A stretch of 64,000 bases of DNA from Betaproteobacteria bacterium (lineage in GTDB: Bacteria > Pseudomonadota > Gammaproteobacteria > Burkholderiales > Rhodocyclaceae): contig JADJXY010000002.1 in NCBI GenBank assembly GCA_016720065.1, positions 509,001-573,000 of the forward strand, written 5' to 3'. The notes under the pieces were generated by a model. The model was not told the DNA's origin, did not search any database, and saw only the letters and a list, made by a program, of their open reading frames with translations. Every line of letters begins with the position of its first letter. Positions within the stretch are counted from its first letter, which is position 1. Below are positions 21,418 through 29,880 of this stretch, in pieces. The translations under genes were made by a program, and so were the position numbers.

Positions 21418-22389
21418 TCAGGCCATGGCGGGGCAGACGCGATTGCGCCCCCCGTTTTTTGCCGCGTACAGATTCTGGTCTGAAGCGGTGATCAACTGCT
21501 CGGGCTGCGAATCCCGGTCGGGGACGCAGCAGGCGACGCCCAGGCTGAGGGTCACCCAGGGCGAAACCTCGCTCGTACCGTGAGGCAGGTGAAGCCCCTC
21601 CACCTGGGCCCGCAGGCGTTCTGCAACCACTTCGGCGCCTCCCAGTTCGGTTCCCGGCAGGATGACGGCGAATTCCTCGCCGCCATAGCGGGCGGGTAGG
21701 TCGGCCGCCCGGTAGATCTGGCGCTGAAAAATTCCCGCCACGGCCTTGAGGCAGGCGTCGCCGCCCTGGTGTCCGTAGTGATCGTTATAGCGCTTGAACT
21801 GGTCGACGTCGGCCAGGATCAGCGACAGCGGCTCGTTCTGGCGGCAGGCGCGGGCCCATTCGGCGTGCAGCTTCTCGTCGAAGCCACGGCGGTTGGCGAT
21901 CCCCGTGAGCGCATCGCAGGTGGCCAATTGCTCGAGGGCCAACTGGGCGTTTTTCTGCTCGGTCATGTCGCGCAGGGTCTCGACCACGGCGATGAGTTCG
22001 CCGGCCTCGTCGTAGATGGGGCCGACGTCGATGGCCAGATAGAGGCGGGTGCTGGCGCGGGGCATGACGCACCAGTTTTCCGCCTTGACGCCATTGCCGA
22101 AGTCCGAGGGCGTCATGTGCTGGGTGTAATGCGCTTCCAGTTCGTGCATTCTTCCCTGGGCGAGCAAATCGGCCAGGCAGGGGCGGGGGCGGGCATAGAA
22201 GCCCTTCCAGTGGTCCGTGGTGCCGACCACTTCCGCGGCGGGAATACCGGTCAGGCGCTCGCAGGCGCGATTCCAGATGATGACGCGGCAGTCCCGGTCG
22301 ATGACGAAGGTCGGGACGACCAGATGCTGCATGAGATTGATCGCGAACGCGTGTTCACGGGACAAGGCCCGCGCTTTGCGTGTGGGCAT
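21418..22389 (-). CDS. PAS-GGDEF diguanylate cyclase
   Basis: A 323-residue soluble protein. A PAS domain (about residues 18-145) with VIDRDCRVIIWNRACERLTG is followed by a GGDEF domain (about 155-320) with the active-site motif GGEEF. RAAD sits five residues before GGEEF, so the inhibitory I-site for product feedback is present. It should make cyclic-di-GMP from two GTP. The PAS ligand is unknown; no membrane segment is seen. It lies convergent to the tRNAs and may act in the same signalling network as the HD-GYP protein at 7154. Confidence 0.92.
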   Translation of the reverse strand: MPTRKARALSREHAFAINLMQHLVVPTFVIDRDCRVIIWNRACERLTGIPAAEVVGTTDHWKGFYARPRPCLADLLAQGRMHELEAHYTQHMTPSDFGNGVKAENWCVMPRASTRLYLAIDVGPIYDEAGELIAVVETLRDMTEQKNAQLALEQLATCDALTGIANRRGFDEKLHAEWARACRQNEPLSLILADVDQFKRYNDHYGHQGGDACLKAVAGIFQRQIYRAADLPARYGGEEFAVILPGTELGGAEVVAERLRAQVEGLHLPHGTSEVSPWVTLSLGVACCVPDRDSQPEQLITASDQNLYAAKNGGRNRVCPAMA

Positions 22390-22668
22390 GGAATGACCTC
22401 CTCCTGCGGTGGACAGGTCTGGTGCCTGCTACGGTAGGCGGCATGATAATGAGGCCGATGGGTTTGAGGAAGCGATCGGTCAGTGGGGCGCCGGGCTAGA
22501 ATGGCGAGTGCAGCCCTGCCAAGGCTCTCTGTGGGGCCTTGGCGCAATAGGATGGTGGAACCCGGGGGGCGGCATCGGTGCGGGAGCGCGGCTGCTTTGG
22601 GGGAGGGCCTACCGGCCAAGGATGGCTCGGGAGCCTGGTCAGAAGTTTCGAACTTTCAGGAGGTTGCC

Positions 22669-23475
22669 ATGGTGAGACTCTGCGGTGTGGTACTGCTCAC
22701 TTTTTTCATGCTGACCTGTGGCGTGCGCGCCCAGGATCAAGCCCTCGTGTTCGGCATCCTCAATCAACAGAGCCCGCAGTTGACCGCGGAGCGCTGGAAT
22801 CCCATCTTTGCCTACCTGGGCGGCGTCACCGGCTACCGTTTCCAGTTGCGCATGGGGCCCAATGTCCAGGCCACCAACGCCATGATGGCCAAGGGTGAAT
22901 TCGACCTGGTCTTCACCAACCATAATTTCCGTCCCGAATACGACGGGACTTACAAGGTGCTCGCTCGCTGGGGCAATGCACCGATCTTCGGCGTCATCGC
23001 CGTGCTGCAGGGCAGCCGCCTCGCGCGCTTGAAGGATCTGAGCGGCCAGCGCATCGCCTATCCTTCCCAGAATGCCTTCGTCGCTTACGCCGTGCCCAAG
23101 GCTGCCCTGCGCGGGGCGGGAATCGGGGACAAGGAAGTGTTGGCGGGCAATCAGGAGGGGGCGCTGGCCCAGCTTGCCTCGGGTCAGGTCGAGGCTGCGG
23201 CGGTCAATTCGCGTTTTCTGACCCAGTATGCCGCCCGCACCGGTTTGCGTTATCGCGAAATCTATACCTCGGCGCCCTATCCCGATCTCGCGGTTCTCGC
23301 CCATCCCCGCCTCACCCCGGAGCAACTCGACCGCATCCAGGCGGCGCTCGTCGGCATGAGCACGGACCCGAAGGCCGTGCCTCTTCTGGAGGCGAACCAG
23401 TTTCCCGGCTTCTTCCCGGCGACCGAGAAGGACTATGACAGCGTGCGCCGCGCCTATCGCGCCCTGGGAAATTGA
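22669..23475 (+). CDS. PhnD-like periplasmic substrate-binding protein
   Basis: A 268-residue protein with a signal peptide (about residues 1-20, cut after VRAQ). It matches the phosphate/phosphonate-binding PhnD family: FGILNQQSPQLTAERWNPIFAYL at the start, the LVFTNHNF segment, LSGQRIAYPSQNAFVAY, and the final FFPATEKDYDSVRRAY. I chose the ATG at 22669 because of a strong CAGGAGG 5-6 bp before it; a longer in-frame form starts at 22483 but lacks a ribosome site. No ABC permease follows. Instead a hybrid kinase starts 3 bp later, so this is more likely the ligand sensor for that kinase than a transporter part. Confidence 0.82.
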   Translation: MVRLCGVVLLTFFMLTCGVRAQDQALVFGILNQQSPQLTAERWNPIFAYLGGVTGYRFQLRMGPNVQATNAMMAKGEFDLVFTNHNFRPEYDGTYKVLARWGNAPIFGVIAVLQGSRLARLKDLSGQRIAYPSQNAFVAYAVPKAALRGAGIGDKEVLAGNQEGALAQLASGQVEAAAVNSRFLTQYAARTGLRYREIYTSAPYPDLAVLAHPRLTPEQLDRIQAALVGMSTDPKAVPLLEANQFPGFFPATEKDYDSVRRAYRALGN

Positions 23476-23478
23476 TCG

Positions 23479-25350
23479 ATGCCTGAAAGGCCTAACCCCC
23501 CGGGGCTGGTTCGCCACATCCTGATCCTGGTGGCGGCCGGCTTCGCCCTGCTCACCTTGGTGGGGATGGCGGCGCAGATGGGGGCCCAGGCCGAGCGGGC
23601 CCGCCGCGCCGCCGACGACGCGGCGCGCTCGGTGGCGACGGCCTTGCGGCCCATCCTGGAGCAGACCCTGGTGGTCGGCGACCTGGAGACCGCCCGCCAA
23701 ACCCTGGAGCAGGTGCTCGAGCACCGCGCCGTCGATCGCCTGGTCCTGACCCACCCGGAGACGGGGGCGGCAGTCCTGGATGTCCAGGATCGCGCCGCGA
23801 GCCCGCGGCAACCTTTCCTGGCCTTTCTCTTCCAGCCGCTAAAGCCGGAAGCAGCGGAAATCGTCGTGGGGGGCGTCGGCTACGGACGGCTCCTGGTCTA
23901 TCCCTCAGTGGCGGCCGCTGCCGAGGATCTGGCTGGAATCGCGCTCCTGGCCCTGATCGGTGCCTTTGTCTCCCTGTTGGCTTTTCTGCCCCTGCTCACG
24001 GTGGTCCTGCGGCGCAACCTGCAACCTCTCGAGCGTCTCGCCGGGGTGGTGGAACAATTCGGGCGTGGTGCCATGTCCAACCGGGCACGGCTGGAAGGGG
24101 CTGCCGAAATCGCCGCCACCGCCAAGGCTTTCAACCAGATGGCCGACCGGATCGAATCCTTGATGTCCGACCTGGCGGCGGCCCGGGCGGCGGCGGAGAG
24201 CGCCAACGCCATCAAGGGGGAGTTCCTGGCCAACATGAGTCACGAAATCCGCACGCCCCTGAACGGCATCCTGGGCATGACCGAGCTGTTGCTGGAAACG
24301 AAGCTCGATGCCGAGCAGCAGGACCATCTGGTCACCGTCAAGCATTCGTCCCTGCACCTGCTCGACGTCATCAACGAACTCCTCGACTTTTCCAAGATCG
24401 ACGCCGGGCGCATGAGCCTGCAACCGGAGACCTTCGCCCTCGAGCCCATGCTGCGCGAGACCTGTCGCATCATGGAGGGCCGCGCCCGGGAGCGGAAATT
24501 GAAGCTGGAGCTCGTTCTCGGGTCCGACCTGCCCCACAGCGTGGTGCTCGATCCCCTGCGCCTGCGTCAGGTGATCCTCAACCTTGTCGGCAATGCCCTC
24601 AAATTCACCGAGCGTGGAGGCATTACGGTGGCGGTGGATGTCCGTGGCAGTTACCCTTCCGGCGAGGGGGAACTGGTGTTCCGGGTGAAGGATACCGGCA
24701 TCGGCATCCCCCGCGAGAAATGGGGAACCATCTTCGACGCCTTTTCCCAGGCCGACGGCAGTATCACCCGCCGCTTCGGGGGCACGGGGCTGGGGCTATC
24801 GATCTGTCGCCGTCTGGTGGAGATGTGGGGGGGCGAAATCTGGCTGAGCAGCGAGGCTGGCGTCGGCTCCGAGTTCTCCTTCACCGCGCGGACCCGCTTC
24901 TGCGCCCCCACCGGCCGTGCGGAGCCCGAGCGTACCGGGCCGGCCAATCTGCCCCGGGGCCTGCGCATCCTCCTGGTGGAAGACAACCTGGTCAATCAGA
25001 AGCTGGCGGTCAAGCTGCTCGAACCGCGGGGCTGTATCGTCACGGTCGCCAACAATGGGGAGGAAGGGCTGCAGTTGTGGCGGGCAGGCGAATTCGACCA
25101 GATTCTCATGGACATGATGATGCCGGTCCTCGATGGCCTGGAAGCCACCCGGCGCCTGCGCCAGGAGGAGGGCGGGGCGGCCCGTATCCCCATCATCGCC
25201 ATGACCGCCAATGCCCTGGACGAGGATCGTCTGCGCTGTCTCGACGCCGGCATGGACGGCTACGTCGCCAAGCCCATCCGGGTGGCCGACCTGCTCGCCG
25301 AGATGGCGCGCTTCGTGCGTAGCGGCCCGCCGGGCGGCGCGGGCGGCTGA
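23479..25350 (+). CDS. Hybrid sensor histidine kinase with HAMP and one receiver
   Basis: A 623-residue inner-membrane kinase. The first membrane segment is at about residues 13-30, a periplasmic region of about 120 residues follows, and the second segment lies at about 153-175. After HAMP (176-230) comes HisKA with SHEIRTPLNGILG (His about 255), then HATPase_c with VGNALKF, DTGIGI and FGGTGLGLSI. A C-terminal receiver (about 495-615) has ILMDMMMPVLDG and the lysine in VAKPI. There is no HPt domain or output domain in the window, so the downstream partner is unknown. It lies 3 bp after the PhnD-like gene, very probably in one transcript. Confidence 0.92.
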   Translation: MPERPNPPGLVRHILILVAAGFALLTLVGMAAQMGAQAERARRAADDAARSVATALRPILEQTLVVGDLETARQTLEQVLEHRAVDRLVLTHPETGAAVLDVQDRAASPRQPFLAFLFQPLKPEAAEIVVGGVGYGRLLVYPSVAAAAEDLAGIALLALIGAFVSLLAFLPLLTVVLRRNLQPLERLAGVVEQFGRGAMSNRARLEGAAEIAATAKAFNQMADRIESLMSDLAAARAAAESANAIKGEFLANMSHEIRTPLNGILGMTELLLETKLDAEQQDHLVTVKHSSLHLLDVINELLDFSKIDAGRMSLQPETFALEPMLRETCRIMEGRARERKLKLELVLGSDLPHSVVLDPLRLRQVILNLVGNALKFTERGGITVAVDVRGSYPSGEGELVFRVKDTGIGIPREKWGTIFDAFSQADGSITRRFGGTGLGLSICRRLVEMWGGEIWLSSEAGVGSEFSFTARTRFCAPTGRAEPERTGPANLPRGLRILLVEDNLVNQKLAVKLLEPRGCIVTVANNGEEGLQLWRAGEFDQILMDMMMPVLDGLEATRRLRQEEGGAARIPIIAMTANALDEDRLRCLDAGMDGYVAKPIRVADLLAEMARFVRSGPPGGAGG

Positions 25351-25375
25351 TTCTGGTAAAATCTGCCGAATCAAA

Positions 25376-25409
25376 GGGAAAGGCCCGCGCCTTTCCCCTT
25401 TTGTTTTTT
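25376..25409 (+). terminator. Terminator between the hybrid kinase and folD
   Basis: Arms GGGAAAGGC (25376-25384) and GCCTTTCCC (25389-25397), loop CCGC, followed by CTTTTGTTTTTT. It ends just 13 bp before the folD ATG. A TAAAAT at 25357-25362 could be a -10 box, in which case this hairpin would lie in the folD leader, but no -35 box supports that. Confidence 0.75.
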
Positions 25410-25422
25410 GCATGGAGCGCCC

Positions 25423-26289
25423 ATGACGGCACACATCATCGACGGCAACGCCCTGGCCCAGGAACTGCGCCAGAGCTTCAAGGCGCGGGTGGAGGCGCTG
25501 GCGGCTAGGGGGCAGCGCCCCGGTCTGGTGGTCATCCTGGTGGGGGAAGACCCCGCTTCCCAGGTTTACGTGCGCAACAAGGTCAATGCCTGCCAGGCCA
25601 TCGGCATGCATTCCGAGAAAATCACCTACGACGCCAGCGTCGATCAGCAGGTGGTCCTCGACAAGATCGCCGCCCTCAACGCCGACCCGGCCATCCACGG
25701 CATCCTGGTGCAACTGCCTCTGCCAGAACATTTCGATGAGGAAAAGGTGCTTGAAGCCATCGCCGTCGACAAGGACGTGGATGGTTTTCACGCCGAGAAC
25801 GTCGGCGCCCTGGCCCAGGGTAACCCGCGATTCATCCCCTGCACGCCCTACGGCGTGATGCAAATGTTCGAGAAGGGCGGCGTCGATCTCAATGGCAAGG
25901 AAGCCGTGGTCATCGGCCGTTCCAACATTGTCGGCAAGCCCATGGCCCTGCTGCTCATCAATGCCGGCGCCACGGTCACCGTCTGCAACTCCCGCACCCG
26001 CGACTTGAAGTTTCACACCAGCCGCGCCGACATCGTCGTCGCGGCCGTGGGCAGGCCCCGCTTCGTTACGGCCGACATGATCAAACCCGGCGCCGTCGTC
26101 ATCGACGTCGGCATCAACCGCCTGCACGAGGGTCCAGAAGCCGGCAAACTCTGCGGCGACGTCGATTTCGCCGGCTGTCGGGAAGTCGCCGGCCAGCTCA
26201 CTCCGGTGCCCGGCGGCGTCGGCCCCATGACCATCACCATGCTGCTGGCCAATACCATCGAGGCAGCGGAACGGAAGGCAGGAATCTGA
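25423..26289 (+). CDS. folD: Bifunctional methylenetetrahydrofolate dehydrogenase/cyclohydrolase FolD
   Basis: A 288-residue cytoplasmic enzyme that converts 5,10-methylene-THF to 10-formyl-THF in one-carbon metabolism. It has the catalytic YVRNKVNAC region with the Tyr and Lys of the family, the VDGFH segment, the NADP-binding VVIGRSNIVGKP and the closing PGGVGPMTITMLL. I chose the ATG at 25423, with GGAG five bases upstream. The next gene, purE, starts directly after the stop, so folate and purine synthesis genes are grouped. Confidence 0.96.
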   Translation: MTAHIIDGNALAQELRQSFKARVEALAARGQRPGLVVILVGEDPASQVYVRNKVNACQAIGMHSEKITYDASVDQQVVLDKIAALNADPAIHGILVQLPLPEHFDEEKVLEAIAVDKDVDGFHAENVGALAQGNPRFIPCTPYGVMQMFEKGGVDLNGKEAVVIGRSNIVGKPMALLLINAGATVTVCNSRTRDLKFHTSRADIVVAAVGRPRFVTADMIKPGAVVIDVGINRLHEGPEAGKLCGDVDFAGCREVAGQLTPVPGGVGPMTITMLLANTIEAAERKAGI

Positions 26290-26790
26290 ATGAACGCGAC
26301 CAAGCACCCCCTCGTCGGCGTCGTCATGGGCTCCGACTCCGACTGGCCCACCATGCAGGCGGCGGCAGTCATCCTCAAGGACTTCGGCGTGCACTTCGAG
26401 ACCCGGGTCGTTTCCGCCCACCGCACGCCCGACCTGCTCTTCGACTACGCCGCCATAGCCGGTGAGCGGGGCTTGAAGGCCATCATCGCCGGTGCCGGCG
26501 GCGCCGCCCACCTGCCGGGCATGTTGGCCGCCAAGACAACGGTCCCGGTGCTGGGCGTGCCGGTACAGTCCAAGGCCCTTTCCGGTCAGGATTCACTCCT
26601 TTCCATCGTGCAGATGCCCAAGGGTATCCCCGTCGCCACCTTTGCCATCGGCGAAGCCGGCGCCGCCAACGCGGCCCTCTTCGCCGTCGCCATGCTGGCC
26701 AATGAAGATGCCGCACTGGCCGCCAGGCTCGCCGCCTTCCGCCAGAACCAGACCGAGAAGGTCCTGGCCATGAAGCTCCCAGAAGTCTGA
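26290..26790 (+). CDS. purE: N5-carboxyaminoimidazole ribonucleotide mutase PurE
   Basis: A 166-residue class I PurE that moves the carboxyl group of N5-CAIR to give CAIR in purine synthesis. It contains VGVVMGSDSDWPTMQAA, VVSAHRTPD with the catalytic histidine, AGAGGAAHLPGM and LLSIVQMPKGIPVATFAIG, all strongly conserved. Length is normal. The product partner PurK is encoded next, though that gene carries a frameshift here. Confidence 0.97.
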   Translation: MNATKHPLVGVVMGSDSDWPTMQAAAVILKDFGVHFETRVVSAHRTPDLLFDYAAIAGERGLKAIIAGAGGAAHLPGMLAAKTTVPVLGVPVQSKALSGQDSLLSIVQMPKGIPVATFAIGEAGAANAALFAVAMLANEDAALAARLAAFRQNQTEKVLAMKLPEV

Positions 26791-26794
26791 TTCC

Positions 26795-26912
26795 GGTGCG
26801 CCTGCGAAGCCCTCGCTTCGTTGGCCGCGTCGTCAGCTCCTCGCCGTACTCCCGTACTGTCTCGTCGCCTCCTCCTTGCCGCCTCGCGATCATCTTCCCA
26901 TGCGCACCGGAA
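26795..26912. repeat. Intergenic hairpin repeat between purE and purK
   Basis: The outer arms ATTCCGGTGCGC (about 26790) and GCGCACCGGAAT (about 26903-26914) form an inverted repeat whose right arm contains the purK start codon. At the centre lies GCCGTACTCCCGTACTGTCT, the same core as in the infB-rbfA gap. Folding of this region in mRNA would hide the purK start, so the repeat could affect purK translation. Confidence 0.5.
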
Positions 26913-28053
26913 TCGTTCTCCCTCCCGCCACCCTCGGCATGCTCGGCGGCGGCCAGCTCGGCCGTTTTTTTGTCGCCGCCGCCCACGAGATGGGTTACAA
27001 GGTCTGGGTGTTCGACCCCGATCCCCACAGCCCGGCGGGGACGATTGCCGAGCGCCACCTGCAGGCCGGCTACACCGATTTTGCCGCCCTCGACACCCTG
27101 GCGGAGGGCTGTGCCGCCATCACCACCGAATTCGAGAACGTGCCGGCCGAAACCCTGGAATACCTGGCCAAGTTCGTCCCGGTGCACCCTCGGCGGCAGC
27201 CGTTGCCGTATGCCAGAACCGCATCCACGAAAAGACCTTCCTCCAGGTCAATGGCTTTCCCCATGGACCCTTCGCCGCCATCGCCGGCGAGGATGATCTG
27301 AAGGAGGCCGGCGCCCATCTCTTCCCCGGCATCCTCAAGGTCGCCCGCTTCGGCTACGACGGCAAGGGCCAGGCGGTAGTGAACAGCCGCGAGGAAGCGC
27401 TCGCCGCCTTCACCCACTTCAAGGGCGAGCATTGCGTCCTGGAACAGAAGCTGGCCCTCGACTACGAAGTATCGGTGGTCCTCGCCCGGGACGAGAGCGG
27501 CGCCGTGCGTTGCTTCCCCACCGGGGAGAACAGCCATATGCGCGGCATCCTCGACGTTTCCATCGTTCCCTCCCGGGCCTCCGGCTGCGTGCGCAGCGAC
27601 GCCGAGGACATCGCCGCCCGCATCGCCGGGCAACTCGGCTACATCGGCACCATGGGCGTCGAATTCTTTGTCAGCCGTGGCCAGCTCTACGTGAACGAAA
27701 TGGCGCCGCGTCCCCACAACAGCGGCCACTACACCCTGGACGCCTGCGTCACCGACCAGTTCGAGCAGCAGGTGCGGGCGCTGTGCGGCCTGCCCCTGGG
27801 CGAGGCCCGCGCCCACTCGGCGGCGGCGATGGTCAATCTGCTGGGCGATCTGTGGGTCGACGGCGAGCACTACCGGGAGCCGGACTGGGCCAGGCTTTAC
27901 GCCGTGCCCAACCTGAAGCTCCACCTCTATGGCAAGCACCACGCCCGCCCGGGGCGCAAGATGGGCCACTTCACCGTCATCGGCGACGACCCCATCCAGG
28001 TGCAGGCCGCCGCCATGGCTGCCCGCGCGGCCATCGGTATCAGAGACGAATGA
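26900..28053 (+). pseudogene. purK: N5-carboxyaminoimidazole ribonucleotide synthetase PurK, broken by a -1 frameshift
   Basis: An ATP-grasp enzyme that carboxylates AIR with ATP and bicarbonate. The N-terminal part (26900 to about 27187) reads TLGMLGGGQLGRFF and TTEFENVPAETLEYLA in one frame. The rest (about 27190 to 28053) continues in the frame one base earlier with NRIHEKTFLQVNGFP, the ATP-grasp core EMAPRPHNSGHYTLDAC and a normal C-terminus. Restoring one base in CACCC/TCGG near 27188 gives the expected HPSAAAVAVC junction and a full-length protein of about 384 residues. All other conserved parts look intact, so this is either a recent inactivation or a sequencing error. Confidence 0.85.
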
Positions 28054-29042
28054 CGCCGACGGCGGCGGACTACGCCCGTGCCGTGGAACTGCTGCGGGCG
28101 GGCGAACTGGTAGCCTTCCCCACCGAAACGGTCTACGGCCTGGGGGCCGACGCCAGCAACCCGGCGGCGGTCGCCAGGATCTTCGCCGCCAAGGGACGGC
28201 CTGCCGACCATCCCCTCATCGTCCATGTGGCCGGCCACGACTGGGTGGAGCGCTGGGCCGAGGCCGTGCCTGACGTCGCCTGGGAATTGATGGAAGCCTT
28301 CTGGCCCGGGCCGCTGACCCTCATCCTCAAGAAACAGGCCTGGGTGCCCGACGCCGTCACTGGCGGCCAGGATACCGTGGGCCTGCGGGTGCCCGGCCAT
28401 CCGGTGGCCCTGCAACTCCTGCGCGCCTTCGCTGCCGCCGGCACGGCCGGGGGCATCGCGGCGCCCTCGGCCAACCGCTTCGGCCGCATCAGCCCCACCA
28501 CCGCCGCCCACGTGGCGGAGGAGCTGGGGGAGCGGGTACCCCTGATTCTCGACGGCGGCCCGTGCACCGTGGGCATCGAATCCACCATCGTCGACTGCTC
28601 GCGGGCCGAGCCGGTGATCCTGCGTCCCGGCCACATCAATCCGACCCACGTCGAAGCGGTGCTGGGTTTCCTGCCCGCCATCGAAACCGCGTCCGGCGCT
28701 CCCCGGGTTTCCGGCTCTCTCGAAGCGCACTACGCCCCGGTGACCCCCCTGCGCCTGGTGGCGGGCGAACGCCTGCTGGATTTTCTCAACGCCCATCGCC
28801 ACCGGGGCGGGTGCTGCGCCGCCCTTTGCCACAGCCAGCCGCCCCAGGCCGGCATGCCCCACGCCTGGCGCATGCTGCCCGCCGACCCGGTGGGCTACGC
28901 CCATGAGCTCTACGCTGCCCTGCGCGACATGGACCACGCCGGGGTCGACCTTATCGCCGTCGAAGCCATCCCTGCCGGCCGGGACTGGGCGGCGGTGGCC
29001 GACCGCCTGCGCCGGGCCGCTGCGGGCGCTGGCAAGGCTTGA
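28050..29042 (+). CDS. L-threonylcarbamoyladenylate synthase, Sua5 type
   Basis: A 330-residue enzyme that makes threonylcarbamoyl-AMP from threonine, bicarbonate and ATP for the t6A37 tRNA modification. The N-terminal YrdC/TsaC domain (about 1-200) has AFPTETVYGLGADA, the KGRP segment, SANRFGRISPT and VGIESTIVD. The C-terminal Sua5 domain (about 225-325) starts after LEAHYAPVTPL, the linker expected for Sua5. So it is the longer two-domain form, not the short TsaC of E. coli. Its ATG overlaps the purK stop (ATGA). Confidence 0.93.
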   Translation: MTPTAADYARAVELLRAGELVAFPTETVYGLGADASNPAAVARIFAAKGRPADHPLIVHVAGHDWVERWAEAVPDVAWELMEAFWPGPLTLILKKQAWVPDAVTGGQDTVGLRVPGHPVALQLLRAFAAAGTAGGIAAPSANRFGRISPTTAAHVAEELGERVPLILDGGPCTVGIESTIVDCSRAEPVILRPGHINPTHVEAVLGFLPAIETASGAPRVSGSLEAHYAPVTPLRLVAGERLLDFLNAHRHRGGCCAALCHSQPPQAGMPHAWRMLPADPVGYAHELYAALRDMDHAGVDLIAVEAIPAGRDWAAVADRLRRAAAGAGKA

Positions 29043-29044
29043 GT

Positions 29045-29074
29045 TTGCCAAGGCTGCGGGGGCGAGGATAAAAT
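29045..29074 (+). promoter_or_regulatory. Promoter of tRNA-Ala
   Basis: The -35 box TTGCCA (29045-29050) and -10 box TAAAAT (29069-29074) are 18 bp apart. The predicted start site is about 5 bp upstream of the mature tRNA 5' end. The -10 region is followed by the GC-rich TCCGCCCC stretch, a discriminator of the type often found at stringently controlled promoters. Confidence 0.6.
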
Positions 29075-29085
29075 CCGCCCCCTAC

Positions 29086-29161
29086 GGGCCGATAGCTCAG
29101 CTGGGAGAGCGCTGCGTTCGCAATGCAGAGGTCGAGGGTTCGATCCCCTTTCGGTCCACCA
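29086..29161 (+). tRNA. tRNA-Ala, anticodon CGC
   Basis: A 76-nt cloverleaf. The acceptor stem GGGCCGA pairs with TCGGTCC and contains the G3-U70 wobble pair that identifies alanine tRNAs. D-arm GCTC/GAGC, anticodon stem CTGCG/TGCAG with loop TTCGCAA, T-arm with GTTCGATCC, encoded CCA. It reads GCG. The accessory region begins just after it. Confidence 0.95.
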
Positions 29162-29169
29162 GAACACCA

Positions 29170-29195
29170 AAGCCCGGACATGCTCCGGGCTTTTT
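29170..29195 (+). terminator. Terminator of tRNA-Ala
   Basis: Arms AAGCCCGGA (29170-29178) and TCCGGGCTT (29184-29192) with loop CATGC, followed by a T-run. This is the last feature that clearly belongs to the core chromosome. Confidence 0.88.
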
Positions 29196-29418
29196 CATGC
29201 CCGCGAAGGGCCAGCAGTGGCGGGGTTTCGCGGATGGTGCGAATTTCGATGATTGCCGGAGGGTGCCGATTTCGCCCTATCGGCCACCAGAATTCCTCTC
29301 TTTTCTCTGTTTTTGTCTAGCCCGGTCGAGGCTCCGCACCCCGTAACCATGCGGGTTTCCGGGCGGTGGTTTGCACCACATAACGCATGGCGGTGGGGTT
29401 TCGAACGCACTTTCACGG

Positions 29419-29880
29419 TCAACTGGCCAGCCCACCGATCACTGCTCGCTGCTCGTTCCAGTCATCCGGCAACGGATTCTCGACGAAGAACAGTAGCGCC
29501 AGCCCGGCGGGCTGCCGGCCACGGGCAATCTCCTCGACGATGTCTGGTGCCAGCCGTGCCAACTTGAGCATCTTCTGCATTCGGGCCAGACCGACTTTTT
29601 CTGCCTTCGCCAATTCGGTCATATTCTTCACTCGGCCCGAATCGATGAGTTCTTGCCAGAAGAACGCCTTGGCCAGCGCCGCCATCAAATTCGCGTCGAC
29701 GGACATCGGTTGGCCAGGGTTCATGGGTGATGCCATTCGCCCCGGCGTCGTCGGCTCGACCACCATCTTGCGCGCCTTGTGCCTGACAAAACGCACCGGG
29801 ATAAATGTCGTCAGTTTGATGCCCTCGTCGAGTTTGGCCGTGCTGCATTTCGCCCGGCCAATTTGCTCCAGTCCTCTCAT
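29419..29880 (-). CDS. Small HTH-like protein of the recombinase cassette (E1)
   Basis: A 153-residue protein of unknown function. The middle and C-terminal part (about 65-150) looks like a ParB- or resolvase-type helix-turn-helix: FFWQELIDSG, MTELAKAEKVGLARMQKMLKLARLAPDIVEEIARGRQP, then a NPLPDDWNEQRAV tail. A homologous protein sits at the same place in E2 (48998-49450). Its ATG overlaps the recombinase stop by 4 bp, so it is made together with the recombinase and may assist it, for example in site recognition or direction control. That role is inference. Confidence 0.75.
   Translation of the reverse strand: MRGLEQIGRAKCSTAKLDEGIKLTTFIPVRFVRHKARKMVVEPTTPGRMASPMNPGQPMSVDANLMAALAKAFFWQELIDSGRVKNMTELAKAEKVGLARMQKMLKLARLAPDIVEEIARGRQPAGLALLFFVENPLPDDWNEQRAVIGGLAS

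Noticed and set aside
27188..27191. Programmed frameshift in purK
   Set aside because: There is no slippery heptamer in the right phase at the break, and PurK is not known to need frameshifting; mutation or sequencing error is simpler.
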